Assembly (NCBI GenBank): GCA_035610365.1
Contig: CM069435.1
Span: 90,863,389-90,927,388, forward strand
Direction of reading: 5' to 3'
Length of the DNA stretch: 64,000 nucleotides
DNA from: Aquatica leii
Lineage: Eukaryota; Arthropoda; Insecta; Coleoptera; Lampyridae
Shown here: positions 32,345-44,669 of the stretch, one piece after another
Position numbering within the stretch: position 1 is the stretch's first letter
Layout: every line of letters begins with the position of its first letter
The notes under the pieces: generated by a model
What the model was told of the DNA's origin: nothing
Seen by the model: the letters and a program-made list of their open reading frames with translations, nothing else
Databases searched by the model: none
Position numbers and translations under genes: made by a program

Positions 32345-32982
32345 TAACGTTGATTGTAATATTTACTAAAAGATAACCAACCTAGCCACGTATTTTGTGC
32401 TATATAAAAAAGTATGTTCGCCGCTAGGAAATTACCATCCATTTGTTAGTAAACATATTTATTATTAACCACTTTGCTAATTGTTGTAGATTACTGGAGA
32501 ATCTTGATTTTACGTTATAGCGAGGTTACCACACAGCACTTGAATTACTATGAGATCCCAGGTTTCGTTTATCGAGTGTTTATAAGAACCTTATCAATTT
32601 TATATTGTGAATTAATTTTTTGAAAAACAAAAACTGCATCAAAACGAATTAAGTTTTGTTATGTACTGCTACGTGACCTCTATACCGATGAGGTGAATAT
32701 ATTCACGACTTGGGGTGTCTCAGCTAGTCAGTGCAAAATGGCACAAAAGGTAAATAACACAAAAAGAAAATGAATTTGGACGCCACTCAGTTTAAAGAAA
32801 ATGATCCAATTTGTGGCCAGTAATGCTAAATGTTTTCATTACTTAGTCCCCATAATAGTGTAATAAAGGAACTGAAATATTAACTATACACAAAGGGTCA
32901 GTTTTTCGGGAATACTACTTATGGTATCAAATCCTTCAGTTTTTTCTCAGTTATCCAAAGATATTCATCAACACAATACGAA
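32345..32982. other. Intergenic, nothing recognised
   Basis: No ORF or repeat of note. A TATAAAAAAG stretch near 32402 is not followed by any gene I can identify. Confidence 0.4.
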
Positions 32983-34576
32983 CAGTGGCGTATCCACAAG
33001 GGTTCCGTGGATTTTGCGGAACCCGGGCTCGGGAGCTTCAGGGGCCCGGAAAGCACACACCCATTGCTAAACGAAGGTCAAACCGAGTTAATAACAAAAA
33101 ACGTGAATACAAGATCTTTCAAAAGTAGATCAAACGAGTATTATTTGCCGATATTTCGAAATTACATACGAAAGCATCGCTCTCACTGATATTAAAATAA
33201 ATTAATTCTTTTTAGACTTTATACTTGTTGAAAATCAAACATCAGAAAATATTCCAAAAATTATTACTAAATTTCTTGCAGAATTCGGTTTATATGTTAA
33301 CATAAATTTCGTGGGCAAAGCTACCACTGGGCTGCCAGTATGAGTGGCATCTATAATACTGTTCAAGTAAAATTTTCAAGTCAATGCCCTTATGTTTTGT
33401 TTGTACAGTATGCGGCGCATAATTTAAATTTAATTCCGTCATAGGAACAGAAGAAATCAGAAACTTCTTTGATTTTGTAGAAAGGGTTTATGTATTCTTT
33501 GTCTACAGTATTAAAGTGGGCACTATTAAATAAACGCAATAAGGAAAAATGAAAAATGACTCCCTGTTACCTTTGAAATTCAGATATACTGATATACATT
33601 AACAAAATCTATTTTAGCTTCCACAACAAAATCAAAAATTGATGAAGCAAAAATTTCTTTTAATATTTTAGAAAAATTTGAGACAATTATGCTTGTTACC
33701 TTAGAAGTAAACATTTTTGATAATACTAATTGTTAAATGTTATTTAAATTTAATTTTATTTTTATAGCTTTGTATGAGTTCATGCGCTAGCGCAAATCTA
33801 AGAAGAGTACGTTTTGTAAATGAAAGGGGTAGGAGGCATTCTTGCGTTAAGAGCCAAATAAGAACATATGATTTAGTTGTTTAAATAGTAAATATCTATA
33901 AAATTTAATGGAGAAATGTAAAGGTGCAGTAAATAAATGTATTTGGACTATTTAATTTGGTGTTTTGCCACAACACTAATATAATTTCAAAAGTTCTTCA
34001 AAGGAACAGCAAAATATTGTTGATGCTGTTACATTAGTTGACAAGGTTTACGAGGATATAAAAAAACTGCAAAATCAATTTGATTTGGTAAAAATTCGTG
34101 GTGTCCAATTGGCACAGTCGTCGGGTAAATTTACCAATTTTGAAAAAAAGACAACATAAAAGACAGAAACTGTTTTATGATAAAAGAAATAATCGCCACA
34201 TTTTTTCAAATGAAGAGGATAGGTTTAATACAAACGTATATTTTAAAATTTTAGATATAATTGCCCAGTTAAAATATTGGTTAAAAAGTTTAATCGACCT
34301 TGAAAATATGTTTTAAAGTTTAAATTCTAATATTTTAACAGATAGTTCCAGTTATAAATAGTTTGAAATGAGACAGAAATTAGATGAAACGTGCGATAAT
34401 GACAACAACTACTCTGTTTTTGGCAATATTTTAAAATTGTTTTAAGTGGTATAGATTTTGTAATGGAGCTAACAACATTTAATTTGATAAAAATAATTCA
34501 TCGTGTAGTAGTTCTTCGAAATTACTGACTGTTTACTTTTTATTTTTGACGATACCAGTCACAGTAGCCGCCGCTG
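32983..34576 (+). mobile_element. Degenerate hAT element (zf-MYM1-like)
   Basis: The left end CAGTGGCGTATCC at 32983 and the right end GTAGCCGCCGCTG at 34576 form imperfect inverted termini, with G/C-rich subterminal sequence as in the 1089-2838 element. Fragments of the zf-MYM1-type transposase are visible in + frames: FLAEFGLYVNINFVGKATTG near 33275-33340 (the GQGYDGA region), then KVYEDIKKLQNQFDLVK near 34045-34100, and SNEEDRFNTNVYFKILDII near 34205-34260. The C-terminal dimerisation domain is not readable. Flanking octamers do not match, so it is old or the ends are imprecise. Confidence 0.65.
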
Positions 34577-34619
34577 AACGCAGTTCTTCTAATATATATA
34601 TAAGGTGGTCCGTTATAGT

Positions 34620-35480
34620 ACTAATTTATGTAATATAAAGTGATAAATACATTACATTCGATATTTTATATAGGATTATTAAGTATTTGTATATAACAAC
34701 TAAAAAATTTAACAACGAAATAAAAGTTTAAGCGTAATCAGAGTCTGATGTAGAAATTTCGTTGCCCAATACAATGATAACAGATTGAACAACAACTTCT
34801 ATATGAGGTCTGTTTGCTACATTTGTTGTTCTACTTTAATAGATTTTTTCAATTATCTGCAGAAACATTGACTACTGCTTTAAGAAATAGATTTTTAACA
34901 TCTTCTATTTTAAATGTTGTATTTTTCTGGCAGCTTTGCTTTTCGTTTGTGTTTATATTACTCCAATGGTATTCAACTCACGGTAATATTTTGACAATCA
35001 TACCACAACTCGCTTACTGTCATTCTATTCACTACAAGCTTTGTTACTGGAACGTTTCTTTCTTAACAAGTACTAAAAGTTTTGCTATAACAATGTCTTC
35101 TTCAAACTGAATCAATTTTCAACTACAGTATATATCAGCTTTTTTAGTTGTGGAAGTTGGTTTTCTAACTTACTTAGCACCGACTTTTTTTATTCAAAAA
35201 TAAGCAAACTAGAAGGATTTTAAAGTCCAGTAGATAATCCAGCTTGCCGTACCGTTCAAATTTTTCTAGTAACAACACCGGCGTTAACCCGAGTTTCGTC
35301 CAAATAACATATTTTCTTGTCCTCTTTTCTATACTTTTTTATTTCCCAAAAAAATTGTCTTCTCCGCGTTATGATATTTTGTTCAAGTAGCACACTGTTG
35401 CGATTTCTTTTTCTGTACCAAAGAATAACGTATATTACAAACACAATACGCTTTATTTGGTTTAACTAACATAAACACGT
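34620..35480 (-). pseudogene. Tc1/mariner-superfamily transposase pseudogene, copy 2
   Basis: Minus strand, same family as 24480-25555. At 35444-35256 the frame reads NIITRRRQFFWEIKKYRKED then KKICYLDETRVNAG, in which YLDET is the first catalytic aspartate box that is lost in copy 1. Downstream non-coding and coding blocks align in order with copy 1 (for example ATTATCTGCAGAAACATTG and GTTACTGGAACGTTT). Many stops remain. The left edge may be near AAGGTGGTCCGTTATAG at about 34603. Confidence 0.7.
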
Positions 35481-35622
35481 TTTTTTTTTAATAATAGATA
35501 CAGAAACGCTTATGTAAATAAATAAAGTTAATATAAATTTGCACGTTAGAACATAAAAATTGTTGTAAATTCACTATGATCTGTTTTCAGTTACTAAACT
35601 ACCATTCCACTACTATGATCGG

Positions 35623-36667
35623 CAGTGCCGGATTAACATATTGAGGGGCCACAAGCACAACATCGTGATGGGGCCCCTCTAAAATGACCCCCCACCCCCC
35701 GCCTCCAAAAGACAAATTACTTAATGAGAAAAAAATGAAGTACAATTGAAACATAAATTTAACGAAACTATCTATTTTAACATCTTGTGCATTTGAACAC
35801 CTTCAACATTTAGAACAACTTGAAATAAATAAAACAGTACTTGTGGTACGGATTAGATCACAAATCACATAATTTTTTTTCTGCTCTTCTCTGCAGAAAA
35901 TTGGTCGATGATCACCTGGAACTGAAAATGTCGCAACTTATCATGTTCCATACTCATAATACTCAAGTCCGCTAACATTTCCTGGCACATGGTCGTTTGC
36001 AAATAATCCTTTATTCGCTTTAGTTTACTGAACGATCGTTCCCCAGTACTGTTTGATATCATCAAACTTAAACATATGCGTAAAAACGTTTCAACATTAG
36101 GAAATGCTAAAGAAAGGTTGTCATCGAAAATAACCTGGAACAGTCCTTCGTGATTCAACTTTGTATTCGGGTACGTGTCCTTCACGTACGTAAAAAAATT
36201 TAAAATTTTAGCAGTAAAATCTGTATTAAAATCATTCGGGTATTTATTAAGCAACTGCTTTACGTTACTTCCAACAGATTGTCTTGTTTCCATGTTAATC
36301 AAAAATGAAAACATGTCGGAAATACTTTTATATCTTATAAGCAAAACTGCCGTAAACCGTTGACAGTTTTTGAATGATTTAACAGAGACAAATAACGAAT
36401 ATCTAAACACACTAACTCAAACGGTAATGAGAGAACAACTAACGCAGACTATGAACGATGAATCAGTGGTCACTGGATTCTATCAGTTATTAGCAGCGCC
36501 ACCGTGGCGCTGCTACTCTTTTCTAAGTAACCATTGCTTTGCAATTCTTGTAGTAACATTTAGTTTTACGTTTATTCTTTTAGTCGCGAAGCTATGGCGG
36601 CGCGGGGCCCCTGAGCGTGGGGGCCTCAAGCAGTTGCTTGTTTTGCTTGTTGGTAAATCCGGCACTG
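35623..36667 (-). mobile_element. hAT element, 1045 bp, perfect 8-bp TSD
   Basis: Termini CAGTGCCGGATTAAC and the inverse of TAAATCCGGCACTG are inverted repeats, with GGGGCC blocks just inside. The flanks are identical octamers, ATGATCGG, at 35615-35622 and 36668-36675. It contains only the C-terminal part of a transposase on the minus strand, so it is an internally deleted, non-autonomous copy. The perfect duplication suggests a relatively recent insertion. Confidence 0.92.
35865..36410 (-). CDS. C-terminal hAT transposase fragment, 181 codons
   Basis: The open frame ends with the hAT dimerisation domain (about residues 95-160): NVETFLRICLSLMISNSTGE, RSFSKLKRIKDYLQTTM and LADLSIMSMEHD, close to the fragment at 1954-2607 but from another family member. 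The N-terminal half resembles the region between catalytic core and dimerisation domain. The family is normally above 600 residues, so the zinc finger and catalytic core are missing. It lies within the 35623-36667 termini and is not expected to be functional. Confidence 0.8.
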   Translation of the reverse strand: MFRYSLFVSVKSFKNCQRFTAVLLIRYKSISDMFSFLINMETRQSVGSNVKQLLNKYPNDFNTDFTAKILNFFTYVKDTYPNTKLNHEGLFQVIFDDNLSLAFPNVETFLRICLSLMISNSTGERSFSKLKRIKDYLQTTMCQEMLADLSIMSMEHDKLRHFQFQVIIDQFSAEKSRKKIM

Positions 36668-36839
36668 ATGATCGGATAATCAAAATACGTTAAAATCAAA
36701 CAAATACAGATTAGAAAAAAACTTAACTGTTTCTACAACATAGATTAATTTTCATCAATATTTCTTTAATCATTTTTGTTAATATAACACGTGCTTTCTT
36801 GTTTCTTTATTTTATGCCTCAGTACACGGTTAAACAATT

Positions 36840-37103
36840 GTTTAAAGGAAACGGTGTAAGACCAAAAAAATAACTGTTTTATTTGTTTCTAGTTGTTGTG
36901 TAATGTGTCAAAAAATAATTACTAATATTTTTTAGTATGGACTGTAATTTAATTTGGTTCAAAACACAGCAGTTTACATGCTTTGCTTTATCAGTTTGTT
37001 CTACTACCCTTCAACGCAGCCCCGAATCCAACATAGCCAAACGAAACACGTTTACCTTGAATCGCAAAGGCGTGCGCATACAATTTTCAAATAATTCTTA
37101 ACA
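36840..37103 (-). repeat. 3' LTR (partial) of BEL/Pao element 1
   Basis: On the minus strand the LTR starts TGTTAAGAATTATTTG, immediately preceded by the purine tract CCGGGGGTA. It matches the 5' LTR at 44690-45434, sharing CGCACGCCTTTGCGATTCAA, GGTAAACGTGTTTCG and TAATTACTAATATTTTTTAG in reverse complement. The far end of the LTR is not determined; similarity fades below about 36840. Confidence 0.75.
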
Positions 37104-37311
37104 TACCCCCGGACGTTGAAAGGTTCTTTCAAATAAAATAAGATTAACTTAAATCTAATGTAGATACAAGTAAACAAATACATAACTATTACACAAAAAA
37201 TTGAAAATCAAAATAAAATAAACTATTCACTTTGGTAACGGACACAGTTGAGAAACACCACGAGTGATAACTACATCAGAAGTTCGAACAGTTGCAATTC
37301 GAGGTATTCCA

Positions 37312-38400
37312 TCATTGCCAGTTGTAACAGATATGATGCACCCAAGGTTCCATTTTAGTGTAGGAGAGTTTGCATCCATAACTAAAACCATGATGCCAGG
37401 CAATGTCTTTTGTAAGTTGACACGCCATTGCCCTCGCCGCTGGAGCTCGAGGAGATACTCCTTCGACCATCTTCTCCAGAACTGTTGTTGTGCTTGCTGT
37501 ATCCGTTGATCTGGACTTTTTTATGTGCGTTAAATCTGGGTCTGGTAAAGAGGTCAACGGACGACTAATAAAAAAGTGCACGGGGCAAAGCGGCTGCAAA
37601 TCTTCGAGTCGGGACGAAAAAGGTGTTAGCGAACGGGAATTAAGGATCGCTTCTATCTGAACGAGAAATGTACTAAGTTCCTTAAACGTTAACAAACAAT
37701 TATTGATATTTTTTTTCAACAATAATTTACAAGATTTTACTTCTGCTTCCCACACACCCGCCATGTGGGGAGTGTATGGAGGAATAAATTGCCAATTTAT
37801 ACCATCATTTGCAATTGTTTCTATGATGCTACATATATTATTTAACAAAAACTTACAAAGTTCCTTTAATTCTGACCTAGTCCCAACAAAATTTCGACCG
37901 TTGTCAAAAAATATTTTGTTTGGCTTACCTCTCCTTGCTACAAAGCGTCGAAAGCACATAATGAACGCACTCGTTGTCAGATCGCTGACCATCTCTAAAT
38001 GCAAAGCCTTAATCGAGAAACACACAAAAAAGCATATATACGATTTTGATGTTTTAGATCCGCGCCCCTTTGACAATAATCGGCCCAGCATAATCCACAC
38101 CTACATGATTAAATGGGGAAGAAGGAGAGACACGCAAAGCTGAGAGATTTCCCATCAACGGATTAACAGGTCTAAGAGACATTTTAAAACATCTAACACA
38201 ATTTCGCACAACTTGTTTAGCCAAGTGGGCTAAAAAGACTGTCGCACAGAAGAAAGTAACATTTGTTATGTTATGCATTCTTTCAAGAGTGAATTGGTGC
38301 TTCGGAGGCAGTAATAAAAGATGTTTAGCAAAATACGGTAAATCCGAATTATGAAGACGACCACCAACGCGCAGTAAACCATCCAAGTCTATAAATGGAT
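37312..38400 (-). pseudogene. BEL/Pao integrase region
   Basis: Minus strand. The zinc-binding domain is at 38386-38200 (LLRVGGRLHNSDLPYFAKH, then VRNCVRCFKMSLRPVNP), partly shortened in the middle. The catalytic core spans 38100-37600: VDYAGP, IKALHLEMVSDLTTSAF with the first aspartate nearby, FFDNGRNFVG (second aspartate) and PPYTPHMAGVWEAEVKSCK (glutamate). A frame change joins the two ORFs near 38080. The C-terminal tail with WVHH follows to 37312. The core acidic residues are visible, but the whole is broken by frameshifts and lies in a dead element. Confidence 0.8.
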
Positions 38401-38466
38401 TAGAAGCTTAGAATTTTGCTCTTACTTGGAAGTGTTTTCCCGCTTTTCAAAACATTAAGTTTTTCC

Positions 38467-39990
38467 TCAAACATTCTTTTTGAACAATTTGGACAAGACG
38501 AAATAGTGAAGTTTGCAATTTCTTACTAACGAGCCTGAAGCATTGTATCTGAAACGTAAAATATACGCAAAAACACGCTGCAAACGGGTGAGCGAAGAAT
38601 ATTTCGTTAGAAAGTAATTGCTGCAATGTTGAGCTAAGTTGACCGTCTTCTCTAACTTTAATTCCGGTAAACTTGGAAGAGACTCAGTAAAAGAGGGCCA
38701 CATTGAACTATCATTGACTAACCAAGGGAGGCCATGCCACCTTAAATTACAAGTTTTTAGCTGCGACGGTGAAATGCTACGCGTTAGAATATTCGCAGGA
38801 TTTGTTTCAGTTGGCACATGGCCATTTTGCTTCGGGAACTAGTTTCAATATATCTGTTTTGTGTTAAACGTTTTATTGAAAACAGGTATACAATCAATGT
38901 AAAATATTTTGTATTATAAAAAACGATAAACATTTTTGACAAGTTTTTACAACAACAACCATTTTTTATATCATTTGTTATTCATTTTTTTTTTGAGACA
39001 ACTTGTTTATTACAACTTATTATAAACTTAGAATAATAGTAAATGTAGAACTTTATAGAAAATCACTAAGTAGTACTCGTATTCATATCTTCAGTGGACT
39101 GTATTACTTATGATTGAAGTTGCTCAGAGTACGGCTTTAAAAATTGGTTTTTATTCAAAATTTATACACAAACTGCGACACAATAATTCATAACATGAAC
39201 GATCAAGAGTGGCAAATATGTCTTAAATAAATAAACACCTTTTAATTCAACAATATCTAACACACGATTACCTACAAAGGGTTTGAAAGAACGATTCTAA
39301 TACAATCGTAGAGTCTGTCCATAAGATCATGTCATCGCATTAAATGTCCAAAGCATTGATGACTTGTGAAACTAATTTAGCGAGAATTACTGCACCACAT
39401 AATTCCAACCTAGAAATTGTCATAGGTTTCAAGGAAGCTACCCGCGTTCGTAAACGCAATAGATTGACATAATGAATATAATGCTCGTCTGTTGAGCGTA
39501 AGTAAATACAAGCGTAACCTTGAGTTGAAGCGTCACAGAAGCCATGGATTTAGATACCTTTAGGGTTTTTACAAATGACCTTCCTATCAATTTCCAAATC
39601 GTTTAATTTCAATAAACCTTCCCCTAAAGACGTCCAATGTCTAAGGAGACCTGTAACAAGAATTTTACCGTTACTATGCAAGGACTCACTAAACCAAAAG
39701 GGTCAAATATAAATACTTTCTGGTTACGCGGTTTGAAAATAGAAAACATAAAAGTATCGAGAGAAAATACCCAAACTAAACCTAAAGTTTTTGTGAGTTC
39801 ATGTGAGAATTCCAGAGCTTTTGGACAATAATCGGTATTCTTTACAAGTGAAAGTACACCAGGGTGGTTGGCTATCTATTTTTTAAGTTGAAAACAAGCT
39901 AATGATAAAACAGATAAAAATTCAGAACATATAATTTAAGCTTCATAAATAGTGTCTGCGGCAGACAAAACGTCATCTACAAAGAAGTCG
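38467..39990 (-). pseudogene. BEL/Pao RT end and RNase H region, with insertion
   Basis: Minus-strand fragments: the palm box FVDDVLSAADTIYEA near 39975-39940; FDPFGLVSPCIVTVKIL near 39705-39655; RNase H pieces with GFCDASTQGYACIYLRS near 39540-39490 and LELCGAVILAKLVSQV near 39415-39370 and WTDSTIVLE near 39310. An AT-rich block of about 390 bp (38850-39240) then separates KPFVGNRVLDIVELKG from GHVPTETNPANILTRSIS (38830-38770), which are neighbours in the family. Stops and frameshifts are frequent. Confidence 0.75.
38850..39240. other. AT-rich insertion within the BEL RNase H region
   Basis: About 390 bp of non-coding sequence lies between two coding blocks that adjoin in BEL/Pao elements. 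I see no clear terminal repeats or target duplication and cannot classify it. Confidence 0.45.
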
Positions 39991-41078
39991 TTAATAATAG
40001 TTCAAGAAATCATTACCTAGTTGTGTCAGACACCTAATAGCAAGATAGGAACCAGCGGTGGTGCCATAGGTCACCGTATTCAATGTATATTCCTTTATTT
40101 CATTTGAAGGGGACGAACGCCAGAGCACTTTCTGTATCGATCGTTGCTGTGGAGCTATCAATACCTGCCGATACATCTTTTCTATATCGACCAAAAACGC
40201 GTACTGATATTTGCGAAATCGTAACAAAATTGAGAAAAGAATCTGTTGGATTGTAGGGCCAATCATTTCTAAAAAGTTAAGAGAATATCCAGATGATGAC
40301 ACCGATGATCCGTTAAAGACAACTCGAAGCTTTGTCGAAATGCTCTCCTCTTTCAAGACACCATGGTGGGGAAGATAATAAGACACCTGATCAGAATCAA
40401 GATCCGAAACAAACATATGCCCTAAAGATTCATATTCCGTCATAAATGAAACATACATATGGAGAAGCCTTTCGTTAGCTTGCAAATGTTTTTCTAAAGA
40501 TAACAATCGGTTTTCAGCTACGCTACGAGATTCGCTTAATTTGGAAGCACTAATCTTTAAAGGAATAAATACTACAAAACGTCCTTCGGAGTTACGTGTT
40601 ATGCTGTTCTTAAAGTGTATTTCGAAGTTGTTTGTAACTCCCGTAATATTATTAATCACTAAACATGAGATAGATATTCTTAACGTGCTATGACGAGTTG
40701 GACCTATACCTACAACCGAAACGTTCGCGTCCAGCAAATCTAATTGTAAGATGTCTCGAAGATGGGTACTAATAAACGAAGATTTACTGCCAGCATCCAA
40801 AATATCCCGTGCAATATAAAAAGTTCCATAAGCATCACGAACCTTTACAGTGAACGTAGCGAGAAAAACGTTTCCAACATTTGAAGACAAAACGGTTTGA
40901 CAGGTTGAACATCAGCAATAGAATGAGAGACACTTTCAGATTTTTCTAAATGTAGTAAAGTGTGATGCTTGCTATTACATGTCTTACACCTGCTAGATTT
41001 ACAAACACCGATAAAATGACCTTTGCGTAAGCAGTTAATACAAAGTTTGTTTTCTTTGACCTTAGCTAGACGATCCAA
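39991..41078 (-). pseudogene. BEL/Pao zinc knuckle, protease and reverse transcriptase N-half
   Basis: ORF 41078-40845 holds intact Gag knuckles CINCLRKGHFIGVC and CKTCNSKHHTLLH. The overlapping ORF 40890-39991 continues with a retropepsin-like domain (ILDAGSKSSFIS, where the family has LLDSGSQ, so the catalytic triad DSG is DAG) and then RT: LPHHGVLKEESISTKLRVVF, NGSSVSSSGYSLN, KYQYAFLVDIEKMYRQVLI (first catalytic aspartate) and TYGTTAGSYLAIRCL. The two ORFs overlap in different frames. The DAG change would be expected to weaken or abolish protease activity. Confidence 0.8.
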
Positions 41079-41305
41079 AGGAGTTAACGTAAGAAACGAA
41101 GAACAATATTGAACTACATGACCTTTTCCGCAAATGGAACAATTTGAATTGTGAGCAATAAGAGCACAAGAATTAGAAACCCTTTACGATGATTTTTTGT
41201 CAACTACTTGATTATTTTCAAGAGTATCCAAGAGGTCAGCTTTATCTTTTAAAAACAGTTTCATATCCTCTAATGAATGTATGTCATTTACAGTTTTGGT
41301 TCTGC

Positions 41306-42483
41306 TCAATCGCGAGCAGTGGTTGGGTCTAAATTAACAGCGATTAAATGGGTAATAAAAGTCTCCCATAAGTTGTGCTTAGGTGTTAAAGAATTGATTG
41401 CTCTTAAATATTTTGATACCGATTCGCTTAAATTTCTAATTTTGTCTGAGGATTCCGTACCGATGTGTGGCAAATTAAAGAAAGCCTTAATATGGTTGTG
41501 CACTAACACATGTGTGTTTTTGTATATAGAATATAAACTCTCCCATGCTAATTGATAGTTTTCAGCAGCAAAATCTAAAGGCTTAATAACATCTGCAGCT
41601 TTCCCGCGTAATGCACCACGAAGATAATAAAATTTGTGCAGATCAGTAATAGTGTCATTTTCATGAATAAGAGACAAACGTGTCTCAAAACTCAAGCCAT
41701 GCCCCAGTATGTCCCTCGAATTCAGGGATAGACATAGTTTTACAAAATGGGGATGATTACCATACGTGGGTGTGCTTGTGCCTGCGGCTTCGTTGCAACT
41801 AAGAGATTTAACCCTAGAATAGAGAATAATCAGAAGTGTCACTCAACGTCGGCACCTTTGATGTCGGTAGTCGCAAGTTGACCTACGCGCAACTGTTGAG
41901 CGCATTGTATTAAACAGGCATATACGTTCGTAACTAACTAATTTTATTAATCTGTCCGCGCTAACAATAAAAAAAAAATAAACACCATAAACAATAACCA
42001 AAATTAACACACTAAAAGATAATTAAGAGAACACACATCTAACAATTGCTCGAAAATATACTTCTGGTCTGGGTTTAAAGGTCCCCGTAACGTATGGGCA
42101 CAGCAGTTGCGCGAATATTAACCGAGACCATAAATATCTTAGAGTGGGACTTCTGATTATTCTCTATTCTGGGATTTAACGCTAGAGGAAATAATTGCGG
42201 TGGCACTAACAACACTTTTATATTTGTTTTCCAAAGTTTCACGCTCTAATATTTGTGATGTTAAATCGGCATCATTCGAAACTAATAATTCTATTTCAAG
42301 CTGTACGTCATTGAATTTATCCAACAATGTACGACTATTTTTTAAACGTATTTCTAATTCGCTAATATTTTGTTGAGTCAGATCAGATTTACTGTCCGCT
42401 AAGAACTTGGCACTATCTAAATATTTTTCAAATAAAATAAGCTGAGTTTTAATAACCGCGCGGTTCTTTACTAAAGTTTCCAT
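41306..42483 (-). pseudogene. BEL/Pao Gag (DUF1759 type), broken
   Basis: ORF 42483-42157 encodes the N-terminal helical Gag part starting METLVKNRAVIKTQLILFEK, with coiled-coil-like heptads. After a roughly 300-bp break (stops, 41850-42150) ORF 41842-41306 encodes the DUF1759 region: SFETRLSLIHENDTITDLHK, FYYLRGALRGKAADVIKPL and LAWESLYSIYKNTHVL. It leads to the knuckle ORF. Gag forms the particle of the retrotransposon in the cytoplasm; this copy cannot encode it in one piece. Confidence 0.8.
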
Positions 42484-42768
42484 TGTGTGAAATACAAAAA
42501 ACTAATATGAAACAAGTAGCAAAGGTAAACCGTGTTGATTAATATCAAAAGTTAAATTAATAAAGTACTCGTTAAGATAAGAAAACATTTAAAAATAAAA
42601 TGGTTATAGGAAAAAATGATACTTGCATGTTAGCGGCACAAAATAAAGAATTTTTGACAGGCTCGGCGACATCAAAGGTGGCGAATAGACCGCTACAAAC
42701 TCAACCATAACAGGGTAGAACTGCTGTTACGTCGATGTACAATTACAACTATAGTTGTATTTCAATTT

Positions 42769-44669
42769 TGTAACCTGCGTTTGGGGATTGCAGCAGTTAT
42801 CTTTTTATGTCAGACCCCGTAATGGATTCTGCTGGATGAATTTTGTTTTTTTTTGGTTTTCTTCGATTGATTGGGTCAATATTAACATCAAAAACGTTTT
42901 GCCCGTTATTGTATTGCGTGTGATTTAAGTTTATTGGTATTTCAAGTTGTTTGACAATCATTACTGGTATTCTTTTTTTGAATGCATAAAGTTCCGTGGT
43001 TTTGATTTTGATTTAGTGTTTTACTTGTTTATCTCAGTGAAATAACAATTCTGTATAATTTACGACTTCCTTTTGGAATGTAATTTGATCCATTTTTCTT
43101 GGTATTTATACTTTGTTTATGTTGGGCTATTTTATTAAGCGCAATTACAAGCCACCTGCAATTTAGCGAGCTAAGCATTTTTGATGAGAAATGTTTTTGT
43201 CGAGGTCTACGTGTCAAGATGCACGCGGCCAATTATAGTTTTCATCTTTGTTAAGTTCGTTTGTTTAATGTTCTATCTTTTACAAAGATTTTACAGCGCA
43301 CATTCAATTAGTTAAGTAGGGATACGAAGTTTTAAAAATGGAAAAGTTTGGTTTTTGAGCATCAATCGATCGTTGGTGGCAATTAAGCAGAACCGAATAC
43401 CGTGAGATGTAGTTGAGTGATTAGGGTACTTTTACCCTATCGTTAGGTAATGCCGCGGAAGTAGGAACCGTGAAAATTAAGTGTTGTGGTGAAAATGTTA
43501 ATTTTTCAAATTTCGTAATTTACGGTTTATATAGACTTCATGGTTTCCAAAAATAAACAGTCACGTTTGAGGGATTTAATGTCGATGTGTTATGTGGAAA
43601 AATTCTAATTTCGCCGTTGTGCGGTTATAAATTAAATTGTGAAATAAATCTTCCGTCGGTGTTCTATTGTTTGGGGATTCCATCGAGCTTGTATCCAACT
43701 ACGGTACACCTGGAGCGGCCGAAGTCAATCTAAGGTCGTAGCTTTCGGAAACCACTGTGATCCGCAGTTCACCTGGTATCTCCAATTAAGTAAAGCTATT
43801 TATCGATTTTGGTTATTACCGTGTAGTGAACCGCGATTGAAATGAAGTAAAAGCTTTGAATTTGAGCCGATTGAGTTACGAGTAACGTAAAATTTGGTTA
43901 TTTTAATTAACACTTAAAGGTGTTTGCGTGAAGTTAAACTAAATTAATTTTGTTTTGTGCGTATGTAAAAGTAAATTGTATTCCCATATAAAAGATAATG
44001 TAACGATATGTAAACTATATTTTGTTTAGTTCCAAGTAAAGTTACGGAAGTATATTTTATAACTTATATATTTTTAGTTTAATTGAATTGTTTATTACTT
44101 ATGCGGTCAAGGCCTTGAAGTTTATTTGTATTATGTTTTATTTGAAAACGTCGAGTTAACGCTATTATTAGTATTATTTTCTTTTTTTATATATTTTAAT
44201 TTTGTATTTAGATTGTTCATTTTTATTTGTTTTACTTACTTATGATTATTTCGTTTCTTTTATTCAAATTTGTTTAACATTCATTATTACTTTTTTTTTA
44301 TTCAATCAATAAATGTTAAATTGTTAAACTGTAAAGAGCTTTTATTCATTCAGCTGCCGCATTCGTAATTTTGTTTTTAAGTGTATTTCAGAATAGTTAC
44401 AACTCAAGGTAAGTTCCGGGGTTGTAACCAACCAGATGAGCTTTCGGGTAATCAGGGGTCCGGAAGCTACCCTCATCGTGACCTTGATTGGCGCCCTTAC
44501 CGATTTTTGAGTCTTTTACCGTTTTAGTTCGATTTTATGTCAATCTCGTTTCCAAGTTATCACGGAATTTTAAATACAACCCACCCCATCTCCATTGAGC
44601 TAGTGGCACAATATCGTTTATGTTACCTCATTTCAGGCAGTGACTTTGTGTTAATTTTGGCATGTAACA
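42769..44669 (+). repeat. Solo Gypsy-type LTR A, inserted in BEL element 1
   Basis: The block starts TGTAACCTGCG and ends GCATGTAACA, and is flanked by ATTT on both sides (42765-42768, 44670-44673), a possible 4-bp target duplication, although low-complexity. It matches LTR B (48006-49754) and, inverted, LTR C (59551-60902), sharing GCATAAAGTTCCGTGGTTTT and GGAATGTAATTTGATCC. No internal region is present, so it is a solo LTR left by recombination. It separates the BEL gag from its 5' LTR. Confidence 0.8.

Noticed and set aside
36370-36693. 107-codon + strand ORF over the hAT end
   Set aside because: It runs antisense to the transposase fragment and through the terminal inverted repeat; no motif.
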